NCBI RefSeq assembly: GCF_944324505.1
Contig: NZ_CALUWO010000005.1
Location: 62,001 to 126,000, forward strand
From: an uncultured Desulfovibrio sp.
GTDB taxonomy: Bacteria; Desulfobacterota; Desulfovibrionia; Desulfovibrionales; Desulfovibrionaceae
Reading direction: 5' to 3'
Length of the DNA: 64,000 nt
In this document: in pieces, positions 33,755 to 43,012 of the stretch
Layout: the number at the start of each line of letters is the position of its first letter
Numbering within the stretch: the stretch's first letter is position 1
The notes under the pieces: generated by a model
Told to the model about the DNA's origin: nothing
The model's database searches: none
The model's input: the letters and a program-made list of their open reading frames with translations, nothing else
Made by a program: the position numbers and the translations under genes

Positions 33755-34330
33755 CTAGTGCCGCGGCATGCGCAGGGGCGGCAGTTCTCGCAGGGGCAGG
33801 CAGGCAATACCCATGTGCTGCATGTCGTAGATATTGGCAGCGGCCACTTCCGGTGTCTGGGCCGAACAGGCATCGGTCACCACGGTCACGTCATAGTCAA
33901 GGCTCATGCCGTCCACGGCCGTACTGCGCACGCAGTTGGGATACTGGGTGCCGGTAATGAGCAGACTGTCCACGTGCAGGCGGCGCAGCAGCAGGTCCAG
34001 TTCCGTCTGGAAAAAGGCACTGAAACGGCGCTTGCAGATGATGTATTCGCCGGACAGCGGCAGGAGGGGCGTCACGATGCGTGCGCCTTCACTGCCGGGA
34101 ACGCAGATGCCCGGTCCGTCGCTGAACAGGGGCTGACGCATCTTTTCCACATCGCTGCCGTCGCGGTTGTGGCAGCGGATGACATGGCAGACGGGAATGC
34201 CCGCCTCGCGCGCGTCCAGAAGCAGATGGCGGATGACAGGGACCGTGGGGGCCGCACCGCGCACGCAGAGCGGGGCATCGGGCAGTACAAAATCGTTTTG
34301 CATATCAATGATGAGCAGGGCCGGGCGCAT
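33755..34330 (-). CDS. Isochorismatase/nicotinamidase-like cysteine hydrolase
   Basis: The 191-residue protein has the family triad: Asp9 (LIIDMQNDF), Lys100 (CKRRFSAF) and Cys133 (GTQYPNCVRSTA). The cis-peptide region before Cys is present. Such enzymes hydrolyse nicotinamide, isochorismate or similar amides; the substrate cannot be told from sequence. The start has GGAGAG upstream; the open frame extends 65 codons further without a site. It is the last gene of a long minus-strand block. Confidence 0.8.
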   Translation of the reverse strand: MRPALLIIDMQNDFVLPDAPLCVRGAAPTVPVIRHLLLDAREAGIPVCHVIRCHNRDGSDVEKMRQPLFSDGPGICVPGSEGARIVTPLLPLSGEYIICKRRFSAFFQTELDLLLRRLHVDSLLITGTQYPNCVRSTAVDGMSLDYDVTVVTDACSAQTPEVAAANIYDMQHMGIACLPLRELPPLRMPRH

Positions 34331-34531
34331 GGTTACTCTCCTTTCCGGCACTGTAGCCCGCAGGGCATCCGGGCACAAGGGCCTCGGGCCGCCGGAAGGC
34401 GCCGTGCGGCAACGGCCGGCCCAGCCGCACAGGGCGCGGCGCCCTGTGGGTGGCAATGCCGCTCCCGGCGGCATGTCCTGCCGTCGTGCGCATGGGGGGC
34501 CAGACCGGTCCATGCTGTCATGCATCCGGCG

Positions 34532-37105
34532 TCAGCGGCCGGGCCAGCGTATGGTAATCTGTCCCTCGCTGGCCGTGACCCGCAGGGGAATGTGCCGCTG
34601 TGCCAGCCAGTTCCGCAGACGGGCAGAGGGCGTGCGGTAGCGGTTGAGGAAGCCGCAGCTCACCAGCACCTGACGGGGCTGCACCGCCTCGTAGAAGGCC
34701 GGCAGAAAGGCGCTGTCGCTGCCGTGATGGGGCGCCACCAGCACTTCGGCCTGGAGATTCTGCCCGCTGTCCAGCAGGGCCGCCAGTGCCGGTGTTTCCG
34801 CATCGCCGGGCAGCAGGGCAAGGCCGTGCCCGTTGCGCACAAGGCGCAGCACCAGCGAAGCATTATTGCCCTTCCAGCGTTGTCCTTCCGGGCCGCGCGG
34901 CGGGTGGAGCACTTCCAGAGTCAGACCCAGGGTCGGGTCGCCCAGCGGCAGGCGGTCTCCCCGGAACAGGGGGCGGGCAGGAAAGTCCCGGGTCAGGGCA
35001 TTCCATGCCCGGCCGTAACGGTTGGTGGCCTGCCGGCCGTTGTCATACAGGGCGTCCACGCGGAAATGGCGCAGAATGTAGATCAGTCCGCCGCAGTGGT
35101 CCATGTCGGGATGACTGTTGATGACGCTGTGCAGCCGGGGCAGGGCATTGGCCAGCAGTATGGGCGCCACCAGGCGTCGGCCCGGATCGTAGAAGGGCGA
35201 AAGCGGGCCGGCCCCGTCCACCAGCAGGCGCTGCGGCGCGGCCAGCCATCCGTCGCCGGGAACATGCAGCAGCACAGCCTGGGCCTGTCCCACATCCAGC
35301 ACATCCAGACGTATGGGGCGCTGCCAGCGGGGCCACAGCGCCAGCACCGGCCCCACGGACAGCAGCACAAGCGCCGCCAGCAGCAGACGGCCATGCCCCC
35401 GCGGCGGACTCGCCGGGCAGGGGGCAACCGTCGCCGGTTCCAGCGAAAAATGCCGGGCCGCTGCCGCGCACAGCAGCAGCATGCCGGGAATGGCCGTCCA
35501 GTGCGGCCGCGGCAGGGCTGGCAGCTCCAGCAGACCATGGGCATGCAGCAATCCCAGACCATCCACCAGCCACTGGCAGGGCAGGGCGCAGATATCCAGG
35601 ATGCACCGGGCGGGCCACAGCAGGCCGCACAGGGAGAGCAGCAGCCCGAGCACCGTACCGGGCAGCACCAGGCAGCCCAGCACGGGCAGCCAGAGCAGAT
35701 TGAGGAAAAACCACTGCCCGGCATTGCCGAACAGCCAGACATTGAGGGGCAGCAGCACAAGCTGGATGCACAGGGAAAGCAGCAGCAGCCGGGCGCCCTG
35801 TATGCCCAGCCGTTTCAGCCGCTGCCCCAGGCGCTGCCATGGCGTGGACGGGAGACCCTCGCGCTGCGGCCGCGGCAGGGGCAGCCAGCGCCGCAGCAGC
35901 GGCATGCTGATGCCGATGGCAAACAGGCAGAGGGCCGACAGTTGCAGCCCGGTGTCAAAGACCGCCAGGGGAGCGGCCGCGCAGATGACCACAAGGGCCG
36001 TGGCCAGCAGGTCCAGGGTGGAGCGGGGCAGATGGGCATGCAGCCCTTCGGGCAGGGAACCGCTGCGCCGGGTAAGGATGGTCAGGCTCAGGGCCATGGC
36101 CAGGAGCATGCAGGCTGCCCGCAGCAGGGAGGAAGGGGCATTGCCCAGCCACAGATAGAGCAGGGCCGGCGGGCAGGCGGCCAGGGTGGCCAGCACCACG
36201 CGGGGACGGTGCAGATACAGGCCGGGCCACAGGCGTCCGGCCAGCAGCACACAGACCAGACCCAGCAGGCCCGCTATGGCCAGATGCTGCCCGGAAAGGG
36301 CCAGGCTGTGCAGCAGGCTGGCGGCGGCAAACTGGTCCAGCACATGGCGGTCAAGAAAGTAGCGGTCGCCAAAGAGCAGGGCGGGCAGTACGGCATGGCC
36401 CTGATGGGCAGCCAGCCAGCGGTCCCTGTGGGCCGGGGGCAGCTCTTCGGGCAGCAGGGCACGCAAAAACCGTTCCTTGATCTGGTGCCGCCAGCGACCG
36501 GAAAGGGAGGGGCTGCCGTCAGGACGGGCCTGGGCGCCGTTTCCCCGGCTCCACAGGCGCCAGTGCACGCCCTGGGCGCGCCACCAGAGGCCCCAGTCCT
36601 GCATGCTGGCATTGCGTGTGCCCTGCACGGGGCGGACAGCGCTGCGCAGGCAGACCGTCTGTCCGGGCAGCGGGGTAAACAGCGGATTTTGCCAGGTCCA
36701 GGCCACAAGGCCGGGCAGTGCCGGCTGCTCCGGCTGTTCCTGAGGATGGACCTGTTGCAGCAGCACGCGGAGACGTTCTCCGGGCAGACCGCTGACGCTG
36801 TGCACCGTGCCGCAGAGGCGCGGGCGTTGGGCAGCCGGTACGGTGGGCAGGGCCGAGGCAAGCCAGGCCGGAGCAGGAGGAAGGCGGAGCAGGTGGGAGG
36901 CCAGCAGCAGACCGGCCCCGGCCAGCAGCAGCGCCAGCAGGGTTCGTACGGCATGCCGCGGAGGGTGCAGGCGTGTGTCCAGCAGGACAAGGAGACACAG
37001 CAGCATGCCGGCGGGTAGGGGCCAGGCCGCCGCAATCAGGCCCAGCAGCCAGCAGAGGGCATAGCTCTGCCACAGAAGCGGGGCCTGCAGGGGCGGACGC
37101 CGCAT
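34532..37105 (-). CDS. comEC: ComEC/Rec2-type DNA internalisation channel
   Basis: The 857-residue protein has an N-terminal membrane part, the central competence domain with many membrane helices (LLHSLALSGQHLAIAGLLG is the conserved entry), and a C-terminal metallo-beta-lactamase-like domain. In that domain the metal motif is SHPDMDHCGG and later APHHGSDSAF. It moves single-stranded DNA through the inner membrane in transformable bacteria. The start at 37105 is just past the end of smpB; longer frames would lie inside smpB. No other competence gene is in the window. Confidence 0.88.
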   Translation of the reverse strand: MRRPPLQAPLLWQSYALCWLLGLIAAAWPLPAGMLLCLLVLLDTRLHPPRHAVRTLLALLLAGAGLLLASHLLRLPPAPAWLASALPTVPAAQRPRLCGTVHSVSGLPGERLRVLLQQVHPQEQPEQPALPGLVAWTWQNPLFTPLPGQTVCLRSAVRPVQGTRNASMQDWGLWWRAQGVHWRLWSRGNGAQARPDGSPSLSGRWRHQIKERFLRALLPEELPPAHRDRWLAAHQGHAVLPALLFGDRYFLDRHVLDQFAAASLLHSLALSGQHLAIAGLLGLVCVLLAGRLWPGLYLHRPRVVLATLAACPPALLYLWLGNAPSSLLRAACMLLAMALSLTILTRRSGSLPEGLHAHLPRSTLDLLATALVVICAAAPLAVFDTGLQLSALCLFAIGISMPLLRRWLPLPRPQREGLPSTPWQRLGQRLKRLGIQGARLLLLSLCIQLVLLPLNVWLFGNAGQWFFLNLLWLPVLGCLVLPGTVLGLLLSLCGLLWPARCILDICALPCQWLVDGLGLLHAHGLLELPALPRPHWTAIPGMLLLCAAAARHFSLEPATVAPCPASPPRGHGRLLLAALVLLSVGPVLALWPRWQRPIRLDVLDVGQAQAVLLHVPGDGWLAAPQRLLVDGAGPLSPFYDPGRRLVAPILLANALPRLHSVINSHPDMDHCGGLIYILRHFRVDALYDNGRQATNRYGRAWNALTRDFPARPLFRGDRLPLGDPTLGLTLEVLHPPRGPEGQRWKGNNASLVLRLVRNGHGLALLPGDAETPALAALLDSGQNLQAEVLVAPHHGSDSAFLPAFYEAVQPRQVLVSCGFLNRYRTPSARLRNWLAQRHIPLRVTASEGQITIRWPGR

Positions 37106-37109
37106 GCCG

Positions 37110-37565
37110 TCAGGCCATTTCGCGGGCGGCGTCGCGTTCTTCGGCGCGGCGCTTGAGGGTATCGCGGTGGTCAAAGAGCTTCTTGCCCCGTCCCAGGGCA
37201 ATTTCCATCTTGACCTTGCCGCGCTTGAAATACAGGCTCACGGGCACCACGGTCAGTCCTTTCTGCTCCACCTTGGCGGTATACTGGCGGATTTCCGCCG
37301 CGTGCATGAGCAGGCGGCGGGGCCGGTCCGGCTCCTGCACCACATAGCCCGCATTGGCATAGGGCGCAATGTGCAGGGAAAGGACAAAGGCCTCCCCGTG
37401 GCGAAAGTCCACGTAGCTGTCAAGGAAGTTGACCCGGCCGGCACGCAGGCTCTTGACCTCGGGACCGGTGAGGCTGATGCCCACCTCCAGAAAATCGGAC
37501 AGTTCATAGAGATGGCGGGCCTTCTTGTTCACCGCAATGGTGGCGGGGGATGACTTCTTGCTCAT
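37110..37565 (-). CDS. smpB: SsrA-binding protein SmpB
   Basis: The 151-residue protein binds tmRNA for trans-translation. Conserved parts are KKARHLYEL near the start, GPEVKSLRAG, and the basic C-terminal tail after LGRGKKLFDHRDTLK. Its ATG overlaps the ptsI stop by 4 nt, so it is coupled to ptsI. tmRNA (ssrA) itself is not in the window. Confidence 0.95.
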   Translation of the reverse strand: MSKKSSPATIAVNKKARHLYELSDFLEVGISLTGPEVKSLRAGRVNFLDSYVDFRHGEAFVLSLHIAPYANAGYVVQEPDRPRRLLMHAAEIRQYTAKVEQKGLTVVPVSLYFKRGKVKMEIALGRGKKLFDHRDTLKRRAEERDAAREMA

Positions 37566-39325
37566 GGGCGGCTGTCGGTGAGAATACTGGTGGTGTGAAA
37601 GGCCAGCTCGCTGCCGAGCACGGCCTGGAGGCGTTCGCGCAGGATGCGCTGGGAAACGGAAACATCCGCACTGCCCAGGACGCTGTGGGCCAGTTCTTCG
37701 CAGAAGGCCGCGTCCATGCGGCGGATCATGTGCTTCATGCCGGGAACAAAACGGGGCGACGCGGAAACCGTGTCAATGCCCATGCCCAGCAGAATGGCCA
37801 GACCGTAGGGATCGGCGGCCAGTTCGCCGCAGACGGAAACCCCGATGCCCTCGCGGTGTGCCGAGTCGATGACGCGCTTGAGCGAGCGCACCACGGCCGG
37901 ATGCAGGGCCTCGGCCAGGTGGGCCACGTGCACGTTGTTGCGGTCAATGGCAATGAGGTAGTGGATGAGGTCATTGGTGCCGATGCTGAAAAAGTCGCAT
38001 TCGCAGGCCAGGGTATCGGCAATGAGCACGGCGGCGGGGGTTTCCACCATGATGCCCAGCGGCAGGCTGTCGGCATGGGGAATGCCAGCGGCCTGCATCT
38101 GCTGATGCAGCTCCTGCATGATGCGGCGCACGGCCAGGATTTCATCCACGCTGGAAATCATGGGCAGCATGATGGCCGCATTGCCCCAGACGCCGGCTCG
38201 CATGAGCGCCCGCAGCTGGGTGCGGAAAATATCCTGATGGCGCAGGCAGAAGCGGATGCCGCGCAGCCCCAGGGCGGGATTGGGTTCGCGCAGGGCCTCC
38301 TGCGCGCGCAGCATCTTGTCCGCACCGCAGTCCAGGGTGCGGAAGACCACCCGTTCCGGAGCGATGCGGCGGGCCACGGCGCTGTATTCGGCCAGCAGGC
38401 TTTCCTCGTCCGGCAGGGTATCCCGCAGAAAGGAAAATTCCGTGCGGTACAGGCCCACGCCCTCGGCCCCGCTGGCCTGGAGGTCGGCGGCTTCTTCCGG
38501 CCGTTCCAGATTGGCCTGCACGGAAACGCGCATGCCGTCCCGCAGTTCGGCGGGCCAGTGGGCTTCCTGGCGGGTGCGCTGTTCCCAGGCCAGGTAGTCA
38601 TTGCGCCGGTTCTTGTAGCGGGCAATGTCTTCCTCGTCCGGCTCAAGAAGGATACAGCCCTTGAGGCCGTCCACAATGACCCGTTCGCCGTGCAGGGCCG
38701 TATGCAGCAGGCCCGTCACGCCCACCAGGGCGGGAATGTGCAGCCCGCGCGACAGGATGGCCGTGTGGGAGGTGGGGCCGCCCTCGGCCGTCACAATGGC
38801 CTGCACGCTCTTGAAGTCCGTTTCCATGACATCGGCCGGCGAGAGGTCTTCGGCGGCCAGGATGGCAGGGTGATCGTCGTCCACGTCGGAGCCGGCCAGG
38901 CAGGCCCGTATGCGCAGGCCCACGGCGCGGATGTCCTGGGCGCGATCCCGCAGGTAGGGATTGTCCATCTTGCGGAAGATGTCGCACAGCTCTTCCACGG
39001 TCTTTTCCAGCGCCCAGGAGGCACAGATCAGCTCCTTTTCGATGGCGCTCTGGGCCTTGTCCAGCAGCTTGGGATCGCGGGCCAGTTCAATCTGGGCGGC
39101 AATGACCTCGCGATATTCGGCCAGGTCATCGGGAACCTTGTCCATGGCCTCGCGCAGGTCTTCACGCACGCTGTCGGCCGCGTCGCGCAGCATGGACTGT
39201 TCCTTGGGCACTTCGCCGGACGTGAGACGACGCCGCTCGATCATGCGGGCGGAATATTTGAAGCGCAGCATGCCGATGGCAATGCCGGGCGAGACTGGGG
39301 TTCCGAAAAGCAGGGCGCGGGGCAT
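37562..39325 (-). CDS. ptsI: Phosphoenolpyruvate-protein phosphotransferase (PTS Enzyme I)
   Basis: The 587-residue protein takes phosphate from PEP and passes it to HPr. The phosphorylated histidine is His187 (GGPTSHTAI); the PEP-binding C domain has SIGTNDLIHY and the active-site cysteine in SVCGELAADP. It starts 2 nt after ptsH. With only IID nearby, its role here may be regulatory as much as transport. Confidence 0.94.
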   Translation of the reverse strand: MPRALLFGTPVSPGIAIGMLRFKYSARMIERRRLTSGEVPKEQSMLRDAADSVREDLREAMDKVPDDLAEYREVIAAQIELARDPKLLDKAQSAIEKELICASWALEKTVEELCDIFRKMDNPYLRDRAQDIRAVGLRIRACLAGSDVDDDHPAILAAEDLSPADVMETDFKSVQAIVTAEGGPTSHTAILSRGLHIPALVGVTGLLHTALHGERVIVDGLKGCILLEPDEEDIARYKNRRNDYLAWEQRTRQEAHWPAELRDGMRVSVQANLERPEEAADLQASGAEGVGLYRTEFSFLRDTLPDEESLLAEYSAVARRIAPERVVFRTLDCGADKMLRAQEALREPNPALGLRGIRFCLRHQDIFRTQLRALMRAGVWGNAAIMLPMISSVDEILAVRRIMQELHQQMQAAGIPHADSLPLGIMVETPAAVLIADTLACECDFFSIGTNDLIHYLIAIDRNNVHVAHLAEALHPAVVRSLKRVIDSAHREGIGVSVCGELAADPYGLAILLGMGIDTVSASPRFVPGMKHMIRRMDAAFCEELAHSVLGSADVSVSQRILRERLQAVLGSELAFHTTSILTDSRP

Positions 39326-39327
39326 GG

Positions 39328-39624
39328 CTATTCTCGTATGTCGTCAAGGCAGGCGGCCACGGCCAGCAGGGCCTCGCGGGCATCCTCGCCCGTGGCCTCA
39401 AGGGTGATGCGGGCCTCTTCCGGCAGGGCCAGGGAAAGAACGTCCAGCATGCTCTTGGCATCGGCGCTGGCCTCGCCGGCCCGCAGGGTAACGGCAGCCT
39501 TGTGCCGCTGGGCCTCCTGCGCCAGACGGGCGGCAGGACGTGCGTGCAGGCCCCCGCGCATGCGCAGGGTCAGGGAAAGGACAAGCCCCTCGGGGGTTTC
39601 CACGATGGCATCGCTCAGGCTCAT
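39328..39624 (-). CDS. ptsH: PTS phosphocarrier protein HPr
   Basis: The 98-residue protein has the histidine phosphorylation site His27 (GGLHARPAARL) and the regulatory serine position Ser58 (DAKSMLDVLSL). It is about 10 residues longer at the N-terminus than the usual HPr. The start has GGAGA upstream. It lies between the IID gene and ptsI. Confidence 0.93.
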   Translation of the reverse strand: MSLSDAIVETPEGLVLSLTLRMRGGLHARPAARLAQEAQRHKAAVTLRAGEASADAKSMLDVLSLALPEEARITLEATGEDAREALLAVAACLDDIRE

Positions 39625-39669
39625 GGTGTCTCCGCGTTTTCGGCTCGTGGTGGCAGGGCGGCCACCATT

Positions 39670-40419
39670 TTACACGCCCAGCAGGCGTTCGTCCATGAAA
39701 ATCAGCAGGCCAAGCATACCCAGCCACAGCACTATGCGCGGCAGGCGCCAGCGCCCCACCACCCAGGCGGCCCCCAGCAGCGCCAGCAGGCTGATGATCC
39801 CGTAGTTCCAGGGGGCCAGGCGGGCTTCATGCGGGGCCAGCTGCCAGAAGATGACGGCAATGAGCAGGGCATTGACCATCTTGATGCGCCGGGACCAGTT
39901 GATGAGATTCAGGCGCTTCAGCCCGGCCAGCGCCGTGATGCCGTTGCGCAAGGCATAGAAAAAGGTAGCACAGCGAAAGGCCAGCAGCATGAGCAGGGTG
40001 GCCCCCAGCAGCACCAGGGCCGGCGTGACGAGATGGGCCAGCAGCAGAACCACCGTGAGCAGGGTCCAGCAGGGCAGCAGCGCCCCCTCGAAAAAGCCGT
40101 CGCCAATGGCCGAAAGCGTGGTGCTCAGGGTCTTGCGCACATTGGCCACCGCCGAGGCGGGCAGCGTGCCGGCGGCAATGAGATTTTCCAGCCCCAGCAC
40201 GGCGCCCACATAGAAGGGCAGCATGTACGGATGCGTGTTGCTGTGCACCAGATAACGGGACACGGCCTCGGCCCGCTGCGTCTGGTCCGGGTAGAGATGC
40301 CGCAGCCCCGGTTGCAGCGCATAGAGCTGCCCTGTCAGCTGCATGCCGCGCGCCGTCACCGCCGCATTGACGCAGAAGGTGCGGAGAAGGCAGCGCAGGG
40401 CAATTCGTGTGGGCAGCAT
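39670..40419 (-). CDS. PTS mannose-family IID component
   Basis: The 249-residue membrane protein has the IID features: an N-terminal soluble part (TRGMQLTGQLYALQP-like, here as TARGMQLTGQLYALQPGL), HPYMLPFYVGAVLGLE, and the GDGFFEGALLP loop before membrane helices. IID works only with a IIC partner and IIA/IIB phosphocarriers, none of which is in this block. Possibly they are elsewhere in the genome. It is in line with ptsH and ptsI and probably co-transcribed. Confidence 0.85.
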   Translation of the reverse strand: MLPTRIALRCLLRTFCVNAAVTARGMQLTGQLYALQPGLRHLYPDQTQRAEAVSRYLVHSNTHPYMLPFYVGAVLGLENLIAAGTLPASAVANVRKTLSTTLSAIGDGFFEGALLPCWTLLTVVLLLAHLVTPALVLLGATLLMLLAFRCATFFYALRNGITALAGLKRLNLINWSRRIKMVNALLIAVIFWQLAPHEARLAPWNYGIISLLALLGAAWVVGRWRLPRIVLWLGMLGLLIFMDERLLGV

Positions 40420-40436
40420 GGTGGCTCCGTGGCTGA

Positions 40437-41288
40437 TCAGCTGTCGTCGCGGGTCAGCAGTTCGTACAGTTCCTTGACGCTCCAGCCCGGCAGTTCCGGC
40501 TGGGCCAGACGGGCCAGTTCCTTGGAGCGCGCGGAGGGATGACCGGCCGCCAGCCGCCGCAGGCAGGTCCGGGCCTCGTCTTCCGCGGCACGCTCCTGCT
40601 GTTCCGGCGGCCCGATGATGACGGTGATCTCGCCCAGCAGCTCGTGGGACAGGCGCTGATGGTCTTCCAGGCGGAAGAGTATAAATTCCTCGTGCGTCTT
40701 GGTCAATTCACGGCATACGGCCGCCTCGCGCGGGCCGAGAACGGCGGCGGCCACGGCCAGGCTGGCCGGGAGTCGGTCCTTGCGCTCAAAGAAAACCAGC
40801 GAGCCGGGCGTGCGCGCAAAGGCCGTGAACAGCTGCCGCCGGCCGGCATCATCACGGGGCAGGAAGCCCAGAAAGGTAAAGGGCAGCGGCGGGATACCCG
40901 CTGCGCTGAGGGCCGTTACCGGTGCGGACGGACCGGGCACGGGCGAAACGCGGATGCCCTGCGCCCGGCAGGCCCGCACCAGACGATAGCCCGGGTCTGC
41001 CACCAGGGGCGTCCCCGCATCCGATACCAGGGCCAGCTGCTGCCCGTCGTGCAGCAGGCGCAGCACCTCGTCCTGGCGTTCGGCCTCGTTGCGGTCGTGG
41101 AAGCTCATGAGGCGGCGGGCCGTGATGCCGCAGCGGGCCAGCAGCTGGCCGGTTCGCCGCGTATCTTCGGACAGCAGCACGTCTGCCGTGCTCACGATGT
41201 GGCGGGCGCGTGGCGACAGGTCACCAGGGTTGCCAAGCGGTGTGGCCACAATCCACAGGGTCCCCGGCGCTTGTGAAGTCAAAGGCAT
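40437..41288 (-). CDS. rsmI: 16S rRNA (cytidine-2'-O)-methyltransferase RsmI
   Basis: The 283-residue enzyme methylates C1402 of 16S rRNA. The tetrapyrrole-methylase fold opens with TLWIVATPLGNPGDLSPRA; LLSEDTRRTGQLL, VSDAGTPLVADPGY and PVPGPSAPVTALSAAG are all typical. The start at 41288 is inside the end of yraN (68-nt overlap) with a GGAG site; earlier in-frame starts lie deeper in yraN. Confidence 0.94.
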   Translation of the reverse strand: MPLTSQAPGTLWIVATPLGNPGDLSPRARHIVSTADVLLSEDTRRTGQLLARCGITARRLMSFHDRNEAERQDEVLRLLHDGQQLALVSDAGTPLVADPGYRLVRACRAQGIRVSPVPGPSAPVTALSAAGIPPLPFTFLGFLPRDDAGRRQLFTAFARTPGSLVFFERKDRLPASLAVAAAVLGPREAAVCRELTKTHEEFILFRLEDHQRLSHELLGEITVIIGPPEQQERAAEDEARTCLRRLAAGHPSARSKELARLAQPELPGWSVKELYELLTRDDS

Positions 41289-41667
41289 GGGGCAGATGCT
41301 CCAGATGCAGGCCCTGGGCGTCTTCAATGACCGTGACCACATCAAAACGGCAGGGGCGGTGCCAGGCCGCATGCGCATCCAGCCAGTACTGGGCCGCCCG
41401 CACAAGGGTCCGCCGCTTGCGCGGGGTCATGGCGTCCGCCGGGCCGGCCTGCGTATGGGCACGGCGGCTTTTTACTTCCACGAAAACAAGGGTGTCGCCG
41501 TCACGGCAGACAATGTCCAGTTCCAGCCGGCCCTGCCGCCAGTTTTGGTCCAGCAGCACATAGCCCCGGCGTTGCAGCAGGGCTGCGGCTGCCGCTTCCC
41601 CCCGCTGTCCCAGTGCCGCCCTGGCCTGTGCCGCGGAGGTGGCGGCCTGCGCGGGGGGCTTCAGCAT
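41221..41667 (-). CDS. yraN: YraN family putative endonuclease (UPF0102)
   Basis: The 148-residue protein has the YraN layout: GQRGEAAAAALLQRRGYVLLDQNWR, then LDIVCRDGDTLVFVEVKSR, which is a restriction-endonuclease-like D-x(n)-E-x-K active site, and later TPRKRRTLVRAAQYWL. Its exact role is unknown. Its ATG overlaps the stop of the upstream small gene (ATGCTGA), so the two are coupled, and its end overlaps rsmI. Confidence 0.88.
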   Translation of the reverse strand: MLKPPAQAATSAAQARAALGQRGEAAAAALLQRRGYVLLDQNWRQGRLELDIVCRDGDTLVFVEVKSRRAHTQAGPADAMTPRKRRTLVRAAQYWLDAHAAWHRPCRFDVVTVIEDAQGLHLEHLPHAFDFTSAGDPVDCGHTAWQPW

Positions 41668-42050
41668 GACGAGCGCCGGCGGCCGAAACGCCGGCGGCGC
41701 GGTCCGGGGGCCGGCATGCGCAGGGGCTGAAAGGTCATGTCGTTTTCCCTGTCTGGCGCTGGCGTCGTTGTGCTGCCCGGGGGCGGGGCGCTTGCTGGCG
41801 TGCCTGCCGTGGCGGCCTGTGGGCTGGCCCGGCGGGCGGCCATGCGGGCCTCGCTCTGGTCCAGCAGCTCTTCCAGGGGCACGGCCACGCCGTCCCATTC
41901 CGGCAGCGGTTCGGAAGGCAGGGGCGTAAATTCCGTTTCCGTGAATTCCGCATGGGAAAATTCGTGGCAGGCACGCTGCCGCAGGGGGACGGGACGCTTG
42001 AGCAGGCGGCCCAGACCGCCGAAGATGCCGCCAGCACCGGGCAGAAACAT
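41661..42050 (-). CDS. Hypothetical protein between rnhB and yraN
   Basis: The 129-residue frame is supported by its position (2 nt after rnhB, overlapping yraN) and by a GGGGGAG site about 13 nt before the ATG at 42050. The sequence starts with a glycine-rich segment (FLPGAGGIFGGLG), has an acidic middle with repeated FTETEFTPLP-like residues, then a Pro/Ala/Thr-rich linker, and ends in a very basic tail (RRRRFGRRRS). I do not recognise a domain. The basic tail would suit nucleic acid or ribosome binding. Confidence 0.55.
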   Translation of the reverse strand: MFLPGAGGIFGGLGRLLKRPVPLRQRACHEFSHAEFTETEFTPLPSEPLPEWDGVAVPLEELLDQSEARMAARRASPQAATAGTPASAPPPGSTTTPAPDRENDMTFQPLRMPAPGPRRRRFGRRRSSC

Positions 42051-42052
42051 GG

Positions 42053-42787
42053 TCACAGCAGCTCCCCCTGACAGGCTGCCGGGGCGGCATCCGGCGTGTC
42101 GGCACAGACGCCGCGAAAGGTCAGCCGGTGCAGCGGGCACGGCCCTAGACGCCGCAGGGCCGCATAATGGGCCGCCGTGCCGTAGCCCTTGTGCCGGGCC
42201 AGATCATAGCCGGGCCAGCGCCTGTCCAGAACCGTCATGAGCTGATCCCGGCAGGTCTTGGCCAGGATGGACGCGGCGGAAATGGCCGGTATCAGGCGGT
42301 CGCCGTCCACCACGGCCCGTTGCGCCGGGAGTTGGCGGCGGCCGGCAAGGGCGTGCCGGAGGACCTGCGGAGGAATGGTCTTGTTGCCGTCCACCAGCAG
42401 GTGCAGCGCTTCCGGCGCCTGCCGGCCCTGCCCGCAGTGGGGTCCCAGGGTGGCCACGGCCCGGCTCATGGCCTCGAAGGTGGCCTGCAGAATGTTGATG
42501 GCATCAATGCGGCGCGGCCAGACCATGCCCAGGCCCCAGGCCAGAGCATGCCGGCGGATGCGCGGGGCCAGCTGTTCCCGCTGCCGGGCGCTGAGCGTTT
42601 TGGAGTCCGCGAGACCCGGCAGATCATAGTGTTCCGGCAGAATGACGGCTGCCGCCACCACCGGCCCGGCCAGACAGCCTCGCCCGGCCTCGTCAATGCC
42701 CGCACAGGCAGCGGGCGGCAGGACCGGGGCCGGAAGGGTTCCGGGCAGCAGCATGGGCGCATGGGTGGCAGAACGGGAACGGGGCAT
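42053..42787 (-). CDS. rnhB: Ribonuclease HII
   Basis: The 244-residue enzyme cuts RNA in RNA/DNA hybrids. Conserved catalytic acids appear in [27 protein letters not shown], and [21 protein letters not shown] and [13 protein letters not shown] are also typical. The start at 42787 has GGGAGA upstream; the frame is open a further 33 codons. Confidence 0.94.
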   Translation of the reverse strand: MPRSRSATHAPMLLPGTLPAPVLPPAACAGIDEAGRGCLAGPVVAAAVILPEHYDLPGLADSKTLSARQREQLAPRIRRHALAWGLGMVWPRRIDAINILQATFEAMSRAVATLGPHCGQGRQAPEALHLLVDGNKTIPPQVLRHALAGRRQLPAQRAVVDGDRLIPAISAASILAKTCRDQLMTVLDRRWPGYDLARHKGYGTAAHYAALRRLGPCPLHRLTFRGVCADTPDAAPAACQGELL

Positions 42788-42920
42788 GGCTATCTCCCGG
42801 CAGCGACGCGGCAACACAGCACGGCAATGGGCATGGCAGCACAGCGCCGCCATGTGGTTGTGTGTGACAGACAGGGCCGGCGGCACCGGCCGTCGGGCAT
42901 GCCTGCCATAAACACGACAA

Positions 42921-42954
42921 CCTCACCCGGTTTCTGCAAAAAAACCGGGTGAGG
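42921..42954. repeat. Perfect stem-loop between rplS and rnhB
   Basis: CCTCACCCGGTTT (42921-42933) pairs perfectly with AAACCGGGTGAGG (42942-42954), with an 8-nt loop. No T run follows on the minus strand. It may slow transcription or protect the rplS mRNA end. Confidence 0.7.
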
Positions 42955-43012
42955 TGATGAAATCACGCGCACGTCAGCGGAACTGACGTGACGGAAAGAA
43001 CGTTTCGGCGGA

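Noticed and set aside
33587..37018. A 1143-codon plus-strand frame
   Set aside because: Antisense to the isochorismatase-like gene and comEC; Gln/Gly-rich composition with no recognisable motif.
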